Part shown: positions 55,411-64,000 of the stretch, piece after piece
Position numbering within the stretch: position 1 is the first letter of the stretch
Layout: the number at the start of each line of letters is the position of its first letter
DNA from: Gordonia humi
GTDB lineage: Bacteria > Actinomycetota > Actinomycetes > Mycobacteriales > Mycobacteriaceae
NCBI RefSeq assembly: GCF_014197435.1
Contig: NZ_JACIFP010000001.1
Location: forward strand, 682,001-746,000
Length of the DNA: 64,000 nucleotides
Direction of reading: 5' to 3'
Made by a program: the position numbers and the translations under genes
Notes under the pieces: generated by a model
Seen by the model: only the letters and a program-made list of their open reading frames with translations
Databases searched by the model: none
Told to the model about the DNA's origin: nothing

Positions 55411-55547
55411 CGCGGCACTCGTCACCAAGTTGTCCACAGCCTGTCGGAAACATGGACCTGGGGTTTCTCTGTCGCGACACGCCGACGGTGCTCCTCAGCC
55501 GAACGCGAGTCGTGTCGCGTCGGGCGAGCTCGACACGACCATACCGG

Positions 55548-57074
55548 TCACCGATTCGCGCGCTGCTTGATGCGCGCGGTCAGCTCCTGAACGTGGTCGT
55601 ACACTTTGCGCCGCTCGGGCATCTCCTTGTTGATCTTCTTGACCGCGTACATCACCGTCGTGTGATCGCGGTCGAACGCCTCGCCGATCTTCGGCAGCGA
55701 CAGATCGGTGAGCTCGCGGCAGAGATACATCGAGATCTGGCGCGCCTGTGTCACCGGCCGCATCTTGCTGGGGCCGCGCAGATCGTCGATGGAGATGTCG
55801 AAGTACTCGGCGGTGATCGCCAGGATGCTCGCGGCACTGATCTCGATCGCGCCGTCGTCCGGGATCAGCGCCTTGAGGACCACCTCGGCGAGGGAACGGT
55901 CGAGCTCGGCGTTCTGCAGGGACGCGAAGGCCGTGACGCGGATCAGCGCCCCCTCCAACTCACGGATGTTGCGCTCGATCTTGGAGGCGATGAGTTCGAG
56001 GACGTCGTCCGGCGCAGCGAGTTTGTCCATTTGCGCCTTCTTCCGAAGGATCGCGATGCGCGTCTCGAGGTCGGGAGGCTGAACGTCGGTGATCAGACCC
56101 CACTCGAAGCGTGTCCGGAGACGATCCTCGAGGGTCGCCAGCTGCTTGGGCGGGCGGTCGGAGGACACCACGATCTGCTTGTTGGCGTTGTGCAGCGTGT
56201 TGAACGTGTGGAAGAACTCCTCCTGGATGCCTTCCTTGCCCTCCAAGAACTGGATGTCGTCGATGAGCAGCATGTCGATGTCGCGGTAGCGGCGCTTGAA
56301 GCCGACACGGCGGTCATCGCGCAGCGAGTTGATGAAGTCGTTGGTGAACTCTTCGGTCGAGACGTACTTGACCCGCATTCCCGGATAGAGGCGTTGCGCG
56401 TAGTGACCCGCGGCGTGCAGGAGGTGCGTCTTGCCCAGGCCTGACTCACCCCAGATGAACAGCGGGTTGTACGCACGCGCCGGGTTCTCGGCGACGGCGA
56501 CCGCGGAGGCGTGCGCGAATCGGTTCGACGCGCCGATGACGAACGAGTCGAAGGTGTAGCGCGGATGCAACGACGTGGTGCTGCTCTCGGCGGGCGTCGC
56601 GACGTCGCGGTCGGAGAAGTACGACGTCCACTCGCGCGGTCCCGGCTGCGGTCCCTGCGGTGTGTCGGCGTAGTTCAGCGACGAGAACTCGTTCGAGGAG
56701 TGCGGTGGTGTCGGGGCCGGCGTCTCGACGTTCGCGGGACGAGTCGGCGCGACGGGCGCCTCCGGGTCTGCGGCCGGCGGGGCGATCTCGGTCGGCTCGG
56801 CGACGCGGACCGCGATGTCGACGGTCTGATTGAGCCGTCGACCGAGGGCGGTGCGGATCACATCGCGCAGATTGCGTTCGATCTGCTCTTGTACGAGAGG
56901 TGTGGGAACCGCGAGGAGTGCGAAGCCCTCGGTCATCGTCAACGGCTGGACCAGCGACAACCATGCCTTCTGCTGTCGCGAGAGGGACTGGCCTCCCGGT
57001 GTCGTGGACTCGCCGGTGAGCTCGGTGACCACCTGATTCCAGACATCGCTGAATGACTCGCGGTCACTCGTCAT
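55548..57074 (-). CDS. dnaA: Chromosomal replication initiator DnaA
   Basis: 508 residues from the ATG at 57074, with GAGGGACATGT upstream. Domain I ([20 protein letters not shown]) is followed by a Pro-rich domain II. The AAA+ domain III has Walker [21 protein letters not shown] and Walker [19 protein letters not shown]-binding domain IV has [19 protein letters not shown], the DnaA-box-reading signature. It opens the origin. A box cluster upstream could allow autoregulation. Confidence 0.97.
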   Translation of the reverse strand: MTSDRESFSDVWNQVVTELTGESTTPGGQSLSRQQKAWLSLVQPLTMTEGFALLAVPTPLVQEQIERNLRDVIRTALGRRLNQTVDIAVRVAEPTEIAPPAADPEAPVAPTRPANVETPAPTPPHSSNEFSSLNYADTPQGPQPGPREWTSYFSDRDVATPAESSTTSLHPRYTFDSFVIGASNRFAHASAVAVAENPARAYNPLFIWGESGLGKTHLLHAAGHYAQRLYPGMRVKYVSTEEFTNDFINSLRDDRRVGFKRRYRDIDMLLIDDIQFLEGKEGIQEEFFHTFNTLHNANKQIVVSSDRPPKQLATLEDRLRTRFEWGLITDVQPPDLETRIAILRKKAQMDKLAAPDDVLELIASKIERNIRELEGALIRVTAFASLQNAELDRSLAEVVLKALIPDDGAIEISAASILAITAEYFDISIDDLRGPSKMRPVTQARQISMYLCRELTDLSLPKIGEAFDRDHTTVMYAVKKINKEMPERRKVYDHVQELTARIKQRANR

Positions 57075-57147
57075 ACATGTCCCTCGTTCTGATCGTTCCA
57101 CAGTCCTGCGCCCTAGAGGTTGCCACGAAGTGCCACGAAAATGCGAG

Positions 57148-57191
57148 TTGTCCACACAGTTATCCACATCTGTGGACAAAGCTGTGAACAA
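57148..57191. promoter_or_regulatory. DnaA-box cluster upstream of dnaA
   Basis: Four 9-mers in 44 bp: TTGTCCACA (57148-57156), TTATCCACA (57160-57168, perfect), TGTGGACAA (57171-57179) and TGTGAACAA (57183-57191). They lie 74-117 bp before the dnaA start, in the 303-bp dnaA-rpmH spacer. They may autoregulate dnaA or be part of a bipartite origin. Confidence 0.75.
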
Positions 57192-57377
57192 ATTCCACGC
57201 GTGTAATTCCTGGTCCTGCGACTGCGGTGGGTTCTCACCGGGTTTGATCGGGCGGCGCGAGTCCAGTAGTCTCGAAAGGTCGCCTGAGCACGTGTGCGGG
57301 TCATCCCTTCATGGAATGAGACCGGTATGCAGCGCCGGGTAAGGAACCACCTGCAGTATCGACTCAAGGAGCACCCA

Positions 57378-57521
57378 GTGGCTAAGGGGAAGCGTACTTT
57401 CCAGCCGAACAACCGTCGTCGCGCACGCGTTCACGGTTTCCGTCTTCGCATGCGCACCCGCGCCGGCCGCGCGATTGTGAACGGTCGCCGTTCCAAGGGT
57501 CGCGCCAAGCTGACCGCCTGA
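57378..57521 (+). CDS. rpmH: 50S ribosomal protein L34
   Basis: 47 residues from a GTG with AAGGAG upstream. The protein is highly basic; its start ([20 protein letters not shown]) and end ([18 protein letters not shown]) are those of actinobacterial L34. It is the first plus-strand gene right of oriC, followed by rnpA. A frame upstream is open but not natural. Confidence 0.96.
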   Translation: MAKGKRTFQPNNRRRARVHGFRLRMRTRAGRAIVNGRRSKGRAKLTA

Positions 57522-57549
57522 GCAGGCGCGTATCCGATCGCAGCGATCG

Positions 57550-57984
57550 GTGACCGCCACGTCGAGGCGGATCTCGCGGAGATCCGATTTCACCCGCACA
57601 CTTGGTAAAGGTGTGCGGGTTTCGGCACGTGACCTGGTGATACATCTCGCGCCCGTCGGCACGACGTGGCCCGATCCGTCCGACGTCCGGACCGATGTCG
57701 CGTCAGTCGGTGGTCCGTGGCTCGGCCTCATCGTCTCGAAGAAGGTAGGAGACGCCGTCACCCGTCACCGGGTCGCACGGCGTCTTCGGCATGCCTTCGC
57801 GGCAGTACGGGACGAACTGCCCGTCGCGGAGACGTTCGTGGTGCTGCGCGCGCATCCGTCGATCGCCACATTGTCGACCGACGAGATCGGTGCGCAGTTG
57901 TCCACCGGTTTCGCACATCGCCGAGCACAGGCCGCTTTCGCACGGGCCCGTGGCGAGGTCGTAGCGAGTACGAGGTCACGGTGA
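57550..57984 (+). CDS. rnpA: Ribonuclease P protein component
   Basis: 144 residues from a GTG. It is the basic protein that helps the RNase P RNA process tRNA 5' ends. The family motif lies at TRHRVARRLRHAFAAV (the RNR-like helix), and LGLIVSKKVGDAV is the central strand. It is 28 bp after rpmH, and its stop overlaps the yidD GTG. A strong hairpin lies inside its first codons (57592-57620). Confidence 0.94.
   Translation: MTATSRRISRRSDFTRTLGKGVRVSARDLVIHLAPVGTTWPDPSDVRTDVASVGGPWLGLIVSKKVGDAVTRHRVARRLRHAFAAVRDELPVAETFVVLRAHPSIATLSTDEIGAQLSTGFAHRRAQAAFARARGEVVASTRSR
57592..57620 (+). promoter_or_regulatory. Hairpin inside the rnpA 5' coding region
   Basis: ACCCGCACAC-N9-GTGTGCGGGT has perfect 10-bp arms, followed by TTTCGG. 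It lies 43 bases into rnpA and can lower rnpA expression relative to rpmH by attenuation or by blocking ribosomes. Confidence 0.5.
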
Positions 57985-58313
57985 GCATCTCGTCGCAGCT
58001 GTACATGCTCCCTCGCCGTGCGCTGGTGTTCCTCATCGAGCTGTACCGCACTTGGATCTCACCCACCCGCATGCCGACCTGCCGGTTCGAGCCGACATGC
58101 AGTGGATACGCGGTAGAAGCGTTGCAGAAGCACGGATTCCTCTGGGGAACAGTGCTCGCGACGTGGCGCCTGCTCAAATGCGGACCCTGGCACCGCCCCG
58201 GATACGACCCGGTGCCGGAGAACGGTCCGCGCCAATGGCTCGCCGCGATGTTCGGCAAGCAGCAGACTTTGGAAAGCGGCGCCAGCGCGCCAACTTCAGA
58301 TAGGGGTCAGTGA
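57981..58313 (+). CDS. yidD: Membrane protein insertion efficiency factor YidD
   Basis: 110 residues from the GTG that overlaps the rnpA stop (GTGA). The family pattern is clear: IELYRTWISPTRMPTCRFEP, then TCSGYAVEALQKHGFLWGTV and LKCGPWHRPGYDPVP. The cysteines and the amphipathic N-terminus are conserved. It helps YidC insert membrane proteins. It is coupled with rnpA and yidC (three bases before the yidC start). Confidence 0.94.
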   Translation: MSISSQLYMLPRRALVFLIELYRTWISPTRMPTCRFEPTCSGYAVEALQKHGFLWGTVLATWRLLKCGPWHRPGYDPVPENGPRQWLAAMFGKQQTLESGASAPTSDRGQ

Positions 58314-58316
58314 GCC

Positions 58317-59507
58317 GTGCTCAACTTCATCTACTACCCGGTGTCCTGGATCATGTGGGTCTGGCACTGGCTGTTCGACCACATCTTGCCGGACAGTCCG
58401 GGTGGTTCGGGCGTCGCCTGGGCACTGTCGGTGGTGTTCCTCGTGTTCACCCTGCGCGCGATCCTGTACAAGCCGTTCGTCAAGCAGATCCGCACGACGA
58501 AGCAGATGCAAGAGATCAACCCGCAGATGCAGGCGATTCGTAAGAAGTATGCGAACGACCGGGTCAAGATGACCGAGGAGATGCAGAAGCTCCAGAAGGA
58601 GAACGGATTCAATCCGCTCCTCGGCTGTCTGCCGATGTTCATGCAGATCCCGGTCTTCATCGGTCTGTTCCACGTTCTGCGTTCGTTCAACCGCATGGGC
58701 GGCGGCACCATGCTCGGCGGCGGTCACATGAATCTGTCGGTCGACGAGACGCGGAGCATCGGGAACTACGCGTTCAGTCCCGAGCAGGTGCAGGACTTCC
58801 TCGACGCCCGACTGTTCGGTGTCCCGTTGTCGTCGTTCATCACTCAGCCGGAGGAGCAGTGGCGAGCGTTCGTGGAGTCCGGCAAGCTGGCCGACATCGA
58901 CTTCACCCGCTGGCAGATCGCCGCGGTCGTGATCCCGTTCATGATCATCGCGTCGTTCGCCACGCATATGAACTCACGGGCGTCCGTCGCCCGGCAGACC
59001 GCGGCGGCCGGCGACAATCCGCAGACGCGCATCATGAACAAGCTCGCGCTGTACGTGTTCCCTCTGGGCATCCTGGTGACCGGTCCGTTCTTCCCCCTCG
59101 CCATCCTGCTGTACTGGGTCAGTAACAACCTCTGGACCTACGGCCAGCAGCACATCGTGTTCGGTCGTATCGCGAAGGAAGAAGAAGCGGCCAAGGCCGA
59201 GAAGGAAGAGCGACTCAAGGCGAACGCTCCTAAGCCGGGCGCCAAGCCCGGCGCGAACAAGCGCGGTGCGACCGCCGTCGTCGACGGTGACGTCGAAGTC
59301 GACGAATCGGAGTCTGCTGACGGCGCCAAGCCTTCGCTGAAGAAGGAGCAGACCGCATCGGGAGCGAAGACGACCGCACGTGGAGGCACCGCCGCGGCGG
59401 CCAAGCAGAACAAGCCGTCGCCGGGGCAACGCCCCAACAAGCCGGGCGGTGCGCGCCAGTCAGGCAACAAGCGGAACAAGAAGAACCGCCAGGGCCGCAA
59501 ACGCTGA
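58317..59507 (+). CDS. yidC: Membrane protein insertase YidC
   Basis: 396 residues from a GTG with AGGGGT upstream. It is the Oxa1/YidC insertase. Membrane helices lie at about 5-25, 35-55 ([19 protein letters not shown]), 105-125 ([19 protein letters not shown]), 195-215 and 235-265 ([20 protein letters not shown]). The long, basic C-terminal tail is rich in Lys and Gly ([13 protein letters not shown] to RKR), suited to ribosome binding. The N-terminal part is typical of the actinobacterial type. Confidence 0.95.
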   Translation: MLNFIYYPVSWIMWVWHWLFDHILPDSPGGSGVAWALSVVFLVFTLRAILYKPFVKQIRTTKQMQEINPQMQAIRKKYANDRVKMTEEMQKLQKENGFNPLLGCLPMFMQIPVFIGLFHVLRSFNRMGGGTMLGGGHMNLSVDETRSIGNYAFSPEQVQDFLDARLFGVPLSSFITQPEEQWRAFVESGKLADIDFTRWQIAAVVIPFMIIASFATHMNSRASVARQTAAAGDNPQTRIMNKLALYVFPLGILVTGPFFPLAILLYWVSNNLWTYGQQHIVFGRIAKEEEAAKAEKEERLKANAPKPGAKPGANKRGATAVVDGDVEVDESESADGAKPSLKKEQTASGAKTTARGGTAAAAKQNKPSPGQRPNKPGGARQSGNKRNKKNRQGRKR

Positions 59508-59554
59508 CGCTCCGACTCCCCAAGCACATTCGCAGAAGATAGAGGTACTAGATC

Positions 59555-60082
59555 ATGACTGGTGATGCCGTGCAGACTCCCGTCGAATCCGACGAGCCGG
59601 TGACCGAAGCGGTCGACGACGAGGATCGTCTGGTCGAGGAGGGCGAGATCGCAGGCGACTACCTCGAGCAGTTGCTCGATGTACTCGACTTCGACGGTGA
59701 CATCGACCTGGACGTCGACGGTGATCGTGCCGTTGTCAGCATCGACGGGGGCAAGGACCTGTCGAAGCTCGTCGGACGGGACGGAGAGGTACTCGATGCC
59801 CTCCAGGAGTTGACCCGACTCGCTGTACAACAGGCGACGGGTGACCGGAGCAGGCTGATGCTCGACGTCGCCCGCTGGCGCGCGGATCGTCGCGACCGGC
59901 TCGCTCGATTGGGGACCGAGGTCGCCGAACGTGTGCGCGACAACGGCGGCCGCGAGTCGCTGGATTCGATGACTCCGTTCGAGCGCAAGATCGTGCACGA
60001 CGCCGTCGCTGCTGTGGACGGGGTCTACAGCGAGAGCGAGGGTGCTGAGCCCAAGCGTCGCGTGGTCGTCATCAAGGAATGA
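59555..60082 (+). CDS. khpB: Jag/KhpB RNA-binding protein (KH-R3H)
   Basis: 175 residues. An acidic N-terminal part precedes a KH domain (SIDGGKDLSKLVGRDGEVLD, then ALQELTRLAVQQATG, with a GRDG loop) and an R3H domain (DSMTPFERKIVHDAVAA, containing the R....H pattern as ERKIVH). It binds RNA. It lies between yidC and rsmG as in most actinobacteria. The name Jag was used earlier for the same family. Confidence 0.93.
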   Translation: MTGDAVQTPVESDEPVTEAVDDEDRLVEEGEIAGDYLEQLLDVLDFDGDIDLDVDGDRAVVSIDGGKDLSKLVGRDGEVLDALQELTRLAVQQATGDRSRLMLDVARWRADRRDRLARLGTEVAERVRDNGGRESLDSMTPFERKIVHDAVAAVDGVYSESEGAEPKRRVVVIKE

Positions 60083-60107
60083 CGACGCCCCTCCCTCCCG
60101 ATGTCAG

Positions 60108-60146
60108 ATGAGAGAAGTCCCGGCCACCCGCCGGGGCTTCTCTCAT
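60108..60146 (+). terminator. Rho-independent terminator after khpB
   Basis: ATGAGAGAAG pairs with CTTCTCTCAT, and the inner CCCGG with CCGGG, a strong hairpin followed by TTTCG. It lies 26 bp after the khpB stop and separates khpB from rsmG. Confidence 0.8.
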
Positions 60147-60183
60147 TTCGTCCAGGGAGAATGACAGTGATGTGATTTCACGC

Positions 60184-60199
60184 AGTTTCACGTGGAACG
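60184..60199. other. parS-like site 1
   Basis: GTTTCACGTGGAAC differs from the parS core GTTTCACGTGAAAC at one base. It overlaps the possible GTG start of rsmG at 60192. Confidence 0.65.
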
Positions 60200-60221
60200 G
60201 CGACTGACGAATGAGGACTGG

Positions 60222-60938
60222 ATGGCCGACGACGATAGTGCAGTCGAGTGTGAACCGATGCCGACTGTGGCAGCCGATGTGTTCGGGGATCGGCTCGAGC
60301 TGGCGGAGGAGTACGCGCGACTTCTGGCGGACGAAGGGGTGCTTCGCGGGCTGATCGGACCGAGTGAGGTTCCTCGGTTGTGGACGCGGCACCTTCTCAA
60401 CTGCGCCGTCCTCGGTGAGGCCATCGACGACGGATCGACGGTGTTCGACATCGGCAGTGGTGCGGGACTGCCGGGGATACCCCTCGCGATTGCGAAGCCG
60501 AACGTGCGGATCACGCTGATCGAGCCGCTTCTGAGGCGGACTGCATTCCTTGAGGAAGTGGTCGCCCACCTATCTGTCGACAACGTCACTGTGACGCGAG
60601 GCAGGGCCGAGGAGAAGGCGGTCATCGCTCACGTCGGAACCGCAGACGTGGTCACGTCGCGTGCGGTAGCGCCGCTGGCTCGTCTTGCGGGATGGTCCGC
60701 TCCACTGATCCGTGTCGGCGGACGACTCGTCGCGCTGAAGGGTAGATCGGTCGGCGAGGAGATCGAGCGAGACAGGTCCGCGGTGCGCAAGCTCGGGATC
60801 GTCGATCTTACAGTTGCGCAGTGTGGTGTCGATGTTCTCGATGAGCCCACCACACTGCTCGTCGGCTCACGAGTGGAGACCGAGCGGGACGCGGCGGCGG
60901 CACGCCGCGCAGCCCGCCGTGCGAAGAGAAAGCGATAG
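60222..60938 (+). CDS. rsmG: 16S rRNA (guanine527-N7)-methyltransferase RsmG
   Basis: 238 residues from the ATG at 60222; a GTG at 60192 inside a parS-like site would add ten. The SAM motif is [20 protein letters not shown], followed by [20 protein letters not shown] and [14 protein letters not shown]. The C-terminus is a basic tail ([12 protein letters not shown]). It methylates G527 of 16S rRNA; loss of it gives low-level streptomycin resistance in many bacteria. It lies upstream of parA, as usual. Confidence 0.94.
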   Translation: MADDDSAVECEPMPTVAADVFGDRLELAEEYARLLADEGVLRGLIGPSEVPRLWTRHLLNCAVLGEAIDDGSTVFDIGSGAGLPGIPLAIAKPNVRITLIEPLLRRTAFLEEVVAHLSVDNVTVTRGRAEEKAVIAHVGTADVVTSRAVAPLARLAGWSAPLIRVGGRLVALKGRSVGEEIERDRSAVRKLGIVDLTVAQCGVDVLDEPTTLLVGSRVETERDAAAARRAARRAKRKR

Positions 60939-60999
60939 AAGATTGGTGTCATTTCGCCGCAGGGCGCACAATGGACACAACGACTTAAGGAGTCCAGGG

Positions 61000-61944
61000 G
61001 TGTCTGAATACGAACAGCCAGTTTCACGTGAAACGCCGATCGTACCGTCCTATCAGTCCTACGCCGATACTCCGATCGCCGCCGCAGCCGAGCGGGCCAG
61101 TCAGGTTCTCACGCCCGGTGGAAGCGGGACACTCCCCCGCCCCGCGCGGCCGCGGATCATGACCGTCGCCAACCAGAAGGGCGGCGTCGGAAAGACGACG
61201 TCCGCAGTCAATCTCGCAGCCGGACTGGCTATCCATGGACTCGGGGTCCTCGTCGTGGACCTCGACCCACAGGGCAATGCGAGTACCGCACTCGGTATCG
61301 ATCATCGCCAGCCCGGTGTCGCCTCCGTGTACGAGATGCTCCTCGACGACGTCGCGCTCCGCGACGCGATACAACGATCGCCCGCCGACGAGAACCTCTA
61401 CTGTGTGCCGTCGACCCTCGACCTCGCGGGTGCGGAGATCGAACTGGTCTCTCTGGTGGCGCGCGAGAGCCGGTTGCGGAATGCGCTCAATGAAGAGGTT
61501 CTCGCCGAGTTCGGTATCGACTACGTCCTCATCGACTGCCCCCCGTCACTCGGCCTTCTCACGGTGAACGCGATGGTCGCGGCGCGTGAGGTACTGATCC
61601 CGATCCAGTGTGAGTACTACGCCCTCGAGGGCGTGGGACAGCTCCTCCGGAACATCGAACTCGTCCAAGCTCACCTCAATCGTGATCTCCACGTCTCGAC
61701 GATCCTGCTGACGATGTATGACGGTCGCACCAAACTCGCCGATCAGGTGGCAGCGGAGGTGCGCAATCACTTCGGCGACAAGGTTCTGTCGACCATCATC
61801 CCGCGCAGTGTCAAGGTCTCCGAAGCGCCCGGCTACGGGATGACCATCATCGAATACGATCCAGGATCCCGTGGGGCAATGAGTTATCTCGACGCAGCGA
61901 AGGAACTCGCGCAGCGTGCAGCGATCGAAGGCGGTCTGGCGTAA
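61000..61944 (+). CDS. parA: Chromosome-partitioning ATPase ParA
   Basis: 314 residues from the GTG at 61000, which has AAGGAG upstream. The deviant Walker A is [20 protein letters not shown], the Walker [11 protein letters not shown], and the [18 protein letters not shown] block is typical. A parS site lies in its first codons (61020-61035), so the protein's N-terminus includes VSRETP. It positions the origin by binding DNA and responding to ParB. It overlaps parB by one base. Confidence 0.95.
   Translation: MSEYEQPVSRETPIVPSYQSYADTPIAAAAERASQVLTPGGSGTLPRPARPRIMTVANQKGGVGKTTSAVNLAAGLAIHGLGVLVVDLDPQGNASTALGIDHRQPGVASVYEMLLDDVALRDAIQRSPADENLYCVPSTLDLAGAEIELVSLVARESRLRNALNEEVLAEFGIDYVLIDCPPSLGLLTVNAMVAAREVLIPIQCEYYALEGVGQLLRNIELVQAHLNRDLHVSTILLTMYDGRTKLADQVAAEVRNHFGDKVLSTIIPRSVKVSEAPGYGMTIIEYDPGSRGAMSYLDAAKELAQRAAIEGGLA
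61020..61035. other. parS site 2 (perfect)
   Basis: GTTTCACGTGAAAC is the exact 14-bp parS core, lying inside parA codons 8-12. It would be bound by the ParB encoded just downstream. Confidence 0.92.
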
Positions 61945-63065
61945 TGGCACCCAAGGACACTCAGCGACGCGGGGGTCTCGGCCGCGGCCTCGCCGCGTTG
62001 ATCCCGACCGGACCGACCGAAGACGAGCCCGGTACCAATACTCGACGGATGGGGTCGGCGGCAGCGGATGTGCTTCTCGGTGGCGGACCGCAGGCGCCCG
62101 CGAGGCCGACGGAGACCGACCTGATCACCGACACGACGACATCCGCCGGTGGCCGGCAGCGCCCGAAGTCAGCTGGTACGGCAGCGGCGAGCGAGGATGT
62201 CGATGTTTCACGTGAATCATCCGAAGCCATCGGCGCCGTGTACCGCGAGATCCCGCCGTCGCAGATCCAGCCGAATCCGCAGCAGCCGCGCACAGTCTTC
62301 GATGAGGACGCGCTGGCCGAGCTCGAACACTCGATCCGAGAGTTTGGGCTCATGCAGCCCATCGTGGTCCGAGAGCTCCCCTCCCCCACGGCCGACGGTG
62401 TGCGTTACCAGCTCATCATGGGTGAGCGACGGTGGCGCGCCGGTAGCAATGTGGGTGTCGAGGCTCTGCCGGCCATCGTCCGTGAGACGCCAGACGGCGA
62501 CATGCTGCGAGATGCACTGCTCGAGAACATCCATCGCGCACAGCTGAACCCGCTCGAAGAGGCCGCGGCCTACCAGCAACTCCTCGAAGAGTTCGACGTG
62601 ACCCACGAAGAGCTCGCGAACCGGCTTGGTCGGTCGCGGCCGGTCATCTCGAATATGATCCGACTGTTGAGGCTTCCCATCCCGGTGCAGAGCCGCGTCG
62701 CCGCCGGTGTGCTCTCGGCGGGACATGCTCGCGCCCTTCTCGCGCTGGAGACAGGAGCGCAAGCGCAAGCCGACCTGGCCGCGCGGATCGTCCGAGAGGG
62801 CATGTCCGTCCGTGCGACAGAGGAAGCCGTCACCCTGGCCAATCGCGACGGTGGGGACTCGCCCGCGAAGTCTCCGCGCAAGCGGGAACAGGTCGAGATA
62901 CCGGGGCTGCAAGCAGTGGCCGATCGACTCTCCGATCGCCTCGACACCAAAGTGACGGTGAGTCAGAGCAAGCGCAAGGGCAAGGTCGTGATCGAGTTCG
63001 GTTCCGCCGACGATCTCGAGCGCATCGTCACGATGATCGCCGTGCATACGGACGATAGTCAGTAG
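61944..63065 (+). CDS. parB: Chromosome-partitioning protein ParB
   Basis: 373 residues. Its first 100 are a variable linker. The ParB/sulfiredoxin domain (CTP binding) is marked by [20 protein letters not shown], then [15 protein letters not shown] with the arginine patch. The helix-turn-helix DNA-binding region is [20 protein letters not shown], and the C-terminal dimer part is near [16 protein letters not shown]. It clamps on parS and spreads. A parS-like site (62204-62219) lies within its own gene. Confidence 0.95.
   Translation: MAPKDTQRRGGLGRGLAALIPTGPTEDEPGTNTRRMGSAAADVLLGGGPQAPARPTETDLITDTTTSAGGRQRPKSAGTAAASEDVDVSRESSEAIGAVYREIPPSQIQPNPQQPRTVFDEDALAELEHSIREFGLMQPIVVRELPSPTADGVRYQLIMGERRWRAGSNVGVEALPAIVRETPDGDMLRDALLENIHRAQLNPLEEAAAYQQLLEEFDVTHEELANRLGRSRPVISNMIRLLRLPIPVQSRVAAGVLSAGHARALLALETGAQAQADLAARIVREGMSVRATEEAVTLANRDGGDSPAKSPRKREQVEIPGLQAVADRLSDRLDTKVTVSQSKRKGKVVIEFGSADDLERIVTMIAVHTDDSQ
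62204..62219. other. parS-like site 3 inside parB
   Basis: TGTTTCACGTGAATCA differs from the parS consensus at one base. It lies in the parB 5' part. Confidence 0.75.
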
Positions 63066-63147
63066 ACCGAAAAGTCTGTTTGTGCGGCACTGATATACCG
63101 CACCGACACGAAACGTCACAGTGACATGATGACGTCGGAGATCGATC

Positions 63148-63861
63148 ATGGGAGCATCAATGGGCGTCGTGGTGGTACCGATCGAACTCGACATGTTCCG
63201 ATCACTGCCGCCCCATACGCGCCGCTGTGTCTTCTGGGAGATGGACGCGTCCGGCGACGACGATCCGTTCGACACGGCGGCGCCACCGAGTACCGACAGC
63301 GAGTTCGACAAAGAAGCGTGGATCTCCGGACTGCTGCTCGAATGGGGAACCTGCGGACAGGTCGCCGTCGAGAGCACCACCCAGCGCATTGTCGGCACCG
63401 CGTTCTACGCACCGCCCGGACGTGTTCCCCGGACCCATCGCTTCCCCACCGCGCCTGTCTCATCGGACGCGGTCCTCCTCACGACCGTGACCACCGAACC
63501 GGGCTTCGATGAAGCGGCCGTCGCACTGATGGACGCGGTGACCGCCGACATCGTTCACCGTGGAGTACGTGCTATCGAGGCGTTCGGACTCAGCGGCTCG
63601 CGCGAGCCGCTCGAACAGGATCTCGTATCCCTCGTGCTCGGCAACGGGATCAGTACCGGCGCCTGTCACGACTGCCTGATTCCGACCCGTCAGCTCATGG
63701 ACAACGGCTTCGAGATCGTCGCCGACGACCTCTACCTTCCCCGCCTGAGGCTGGAGCTGTCCGAAGGTTTGGCGTGGAAGTCCGCGGTCGAGCGTGCCCT
63801 GAATAAGCTCGTCGTAGAGGCCGCGGTGGATCTCTCGGGAGTCGCTGCGCCCGTCGGCTGA
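63148..63861 (+). CDS. GNAT-like acetyltransferase, unknown substrate
   Basis: 237 residues from the ATG at 63148, with GGAG upstream; an ATG at 63160 is possible. In size and place, just after parB, it matches the mycobacterial Rv3916c-type protein, often annotated as GNAT. The pattern QVAVESTTQRIVGTAFYAPP, then DAVLLTTVTTEPGFDEAAVA and LMDAVTADIVHRGVRAIEAF is GNAT-like. A cysteine pair (GACHDCLIPT) is notable. The substrate and role are unknown. Confidence 0.8.
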   Translation: MGASMGVVVVPIELDMFRSLPPHTRRCVFWEMDASGDDDPFDTAAPPSTDSEFDKEAWISGLLLEWGTCGQVAVESTTQRIVGTAFYAPPGRVPRTHRFPTAPVSSDAVLLTTVTTEPGFDEAAVALMDAVTADIVHRGVRAIEAFGLSGSREPLEQDLVSLVLGNGISTGACHDCLIPTRQLMDNGFEIVADDLYLPRLRLELSEGLAWKSAVERALNKLVVEAAVDLSGVAAPVG

Positions 63862-63934
63862 TACTGCCGTCCGTTCGTCGTCGATCGATCGGGCCGCGCG
63901 GGGCGTGGACGATGTCACTTGTATGCGGCGCGGC

Positions 63935-63950
63935 TGTTTCCCGTGAAACA
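63935..63950. other. parS-like site 4
   Basis: TGTTTCCCGTGAAACA differs from the parS consensus at one base. It lies in the spacer after the GNAT-like gene. Confidence 0.75.
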
Positions 63951-64000
63951 CTCGGGTGTCGCTGCGGATCGGTGGTGGCGGCGCCGATCATCGTCCGCTC

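Larger units (their letters stand above)
55033..55547. other. Chromosomal origin oriC (dnaA-dnaN spacer)
   Basis: 515 bp without a gene, between dnaA and dnaN, the place of oriC in this order. Perfect DnaA boxes: TGTGGATAA at 55273-55281 and TTATCCACA at 55375-55383. One-mismatch boxes: TGTGGACAA at 55340-55348 and TTGTCCACA at 55430-55438. An AT-rich stretch at 55213-55256 is the likely unwinding element. A perfect inverted repeat overlaps one box (55380-55410). Confidence 0.88.

Noticed and set aside
60107..60150. CRISPR-like or tandem repeats
   Set aside because: No regularly spaced direct repeats were seen anywhere in the window; this hairpin is a single terminator.

Overview
The window comes from the chromosome of a high-GC actinobacterium of the order Mycobacteriales. 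A Gordonia-like genus is my best guess, but the genus is inferred, not proven. Its right third is the replication-origin neighbourhood in mycobacterial order: tRNA-Ile and tRNA-Ala, a DUF3566 membrane protein, gyrA, gyrB, dciA, recF, dnaN, oriC and dnaA on the minus strand, then rpmH, rnpA, yidD, yidC, jag/khpB, rsmG, parA, parB and a GNAT-like gene on the plus strand. Several parS-like sites (core GTTTCACGTGAAAC) lie in the parAB segment.

Layout. 1-1.3 kb: decayed prophage debris (serine integrase, head-tail connector and tail-terminator fragments). 1.4-3.9 kb: a small gene broken by an IS3-family element, followed by a second unknown gene with a HEPN-like motif. 3.9-18.8 kb: ordinary metabolic, efflux and regulatory genes (amidase, M20 amidohydrolase, alcohol dehydrogenase, 2-oxoglutarate oxygenase, a TetR regulator with a quinone-oxidoreductase-like target, LysR, three MFS transporters, MarR, a lipoprotein, a hydrolase). 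19.8-45.0 kb: a large catabolic island. 45.7-64.0 kb: the origin region.

The catabolic island is the most interesting part. On the minus strand from 44.9 kb run a cytochrome P450, an aldehyde dehydrogenase, an NDMA-type alcohol dehydrogenase, a 7Fe ferredoxin, an FprA-type ferredoxin reductase, a quinone-oxidoreductase-like protein, a 3Fe-4S ferredoxin and a 51-residue Cys/His-containing protein. Next come an acyl-CoA synthetase, a short-chain dehydrogenase (SDR), an enoyl-CoA hydratase and a second SDR. After an IS1380-family insertion and a short plus-strand group (old-yellow-enzyme-type reductase, NTF2-like protein, TetR regulator) there is a minus-strand operon of an Asp/Glu-racemase-like protein, two acyl-CoA dehydrogenases, an enoyl-CoA hydratase, a thiolase-fold protein without the usual nucleophilic cysteine, a DUF35 protein and a hotdog thioesterase. 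A LuxR-type ATPase regulator borders it. The set reads as hydroxylation of an unactivated carbon, oxidation to an acid, CoA activation, and beta-oxidation ending in thiolytic or retro-aldol cleavage. The substrate cannot be read from sequence; an alicyclic or branched hydrocarbon or a terpenoid is the best guess.

Four copies of one 22-bp palindrome (consensus WTGAATCG-N6-CGATTCAW) lie before the P450 operon, before the CoA-ligase operon, and twice between the racemase operon and the divergent reductase gene. This suggests a single regulon, most likely under the embedded TetR protein.
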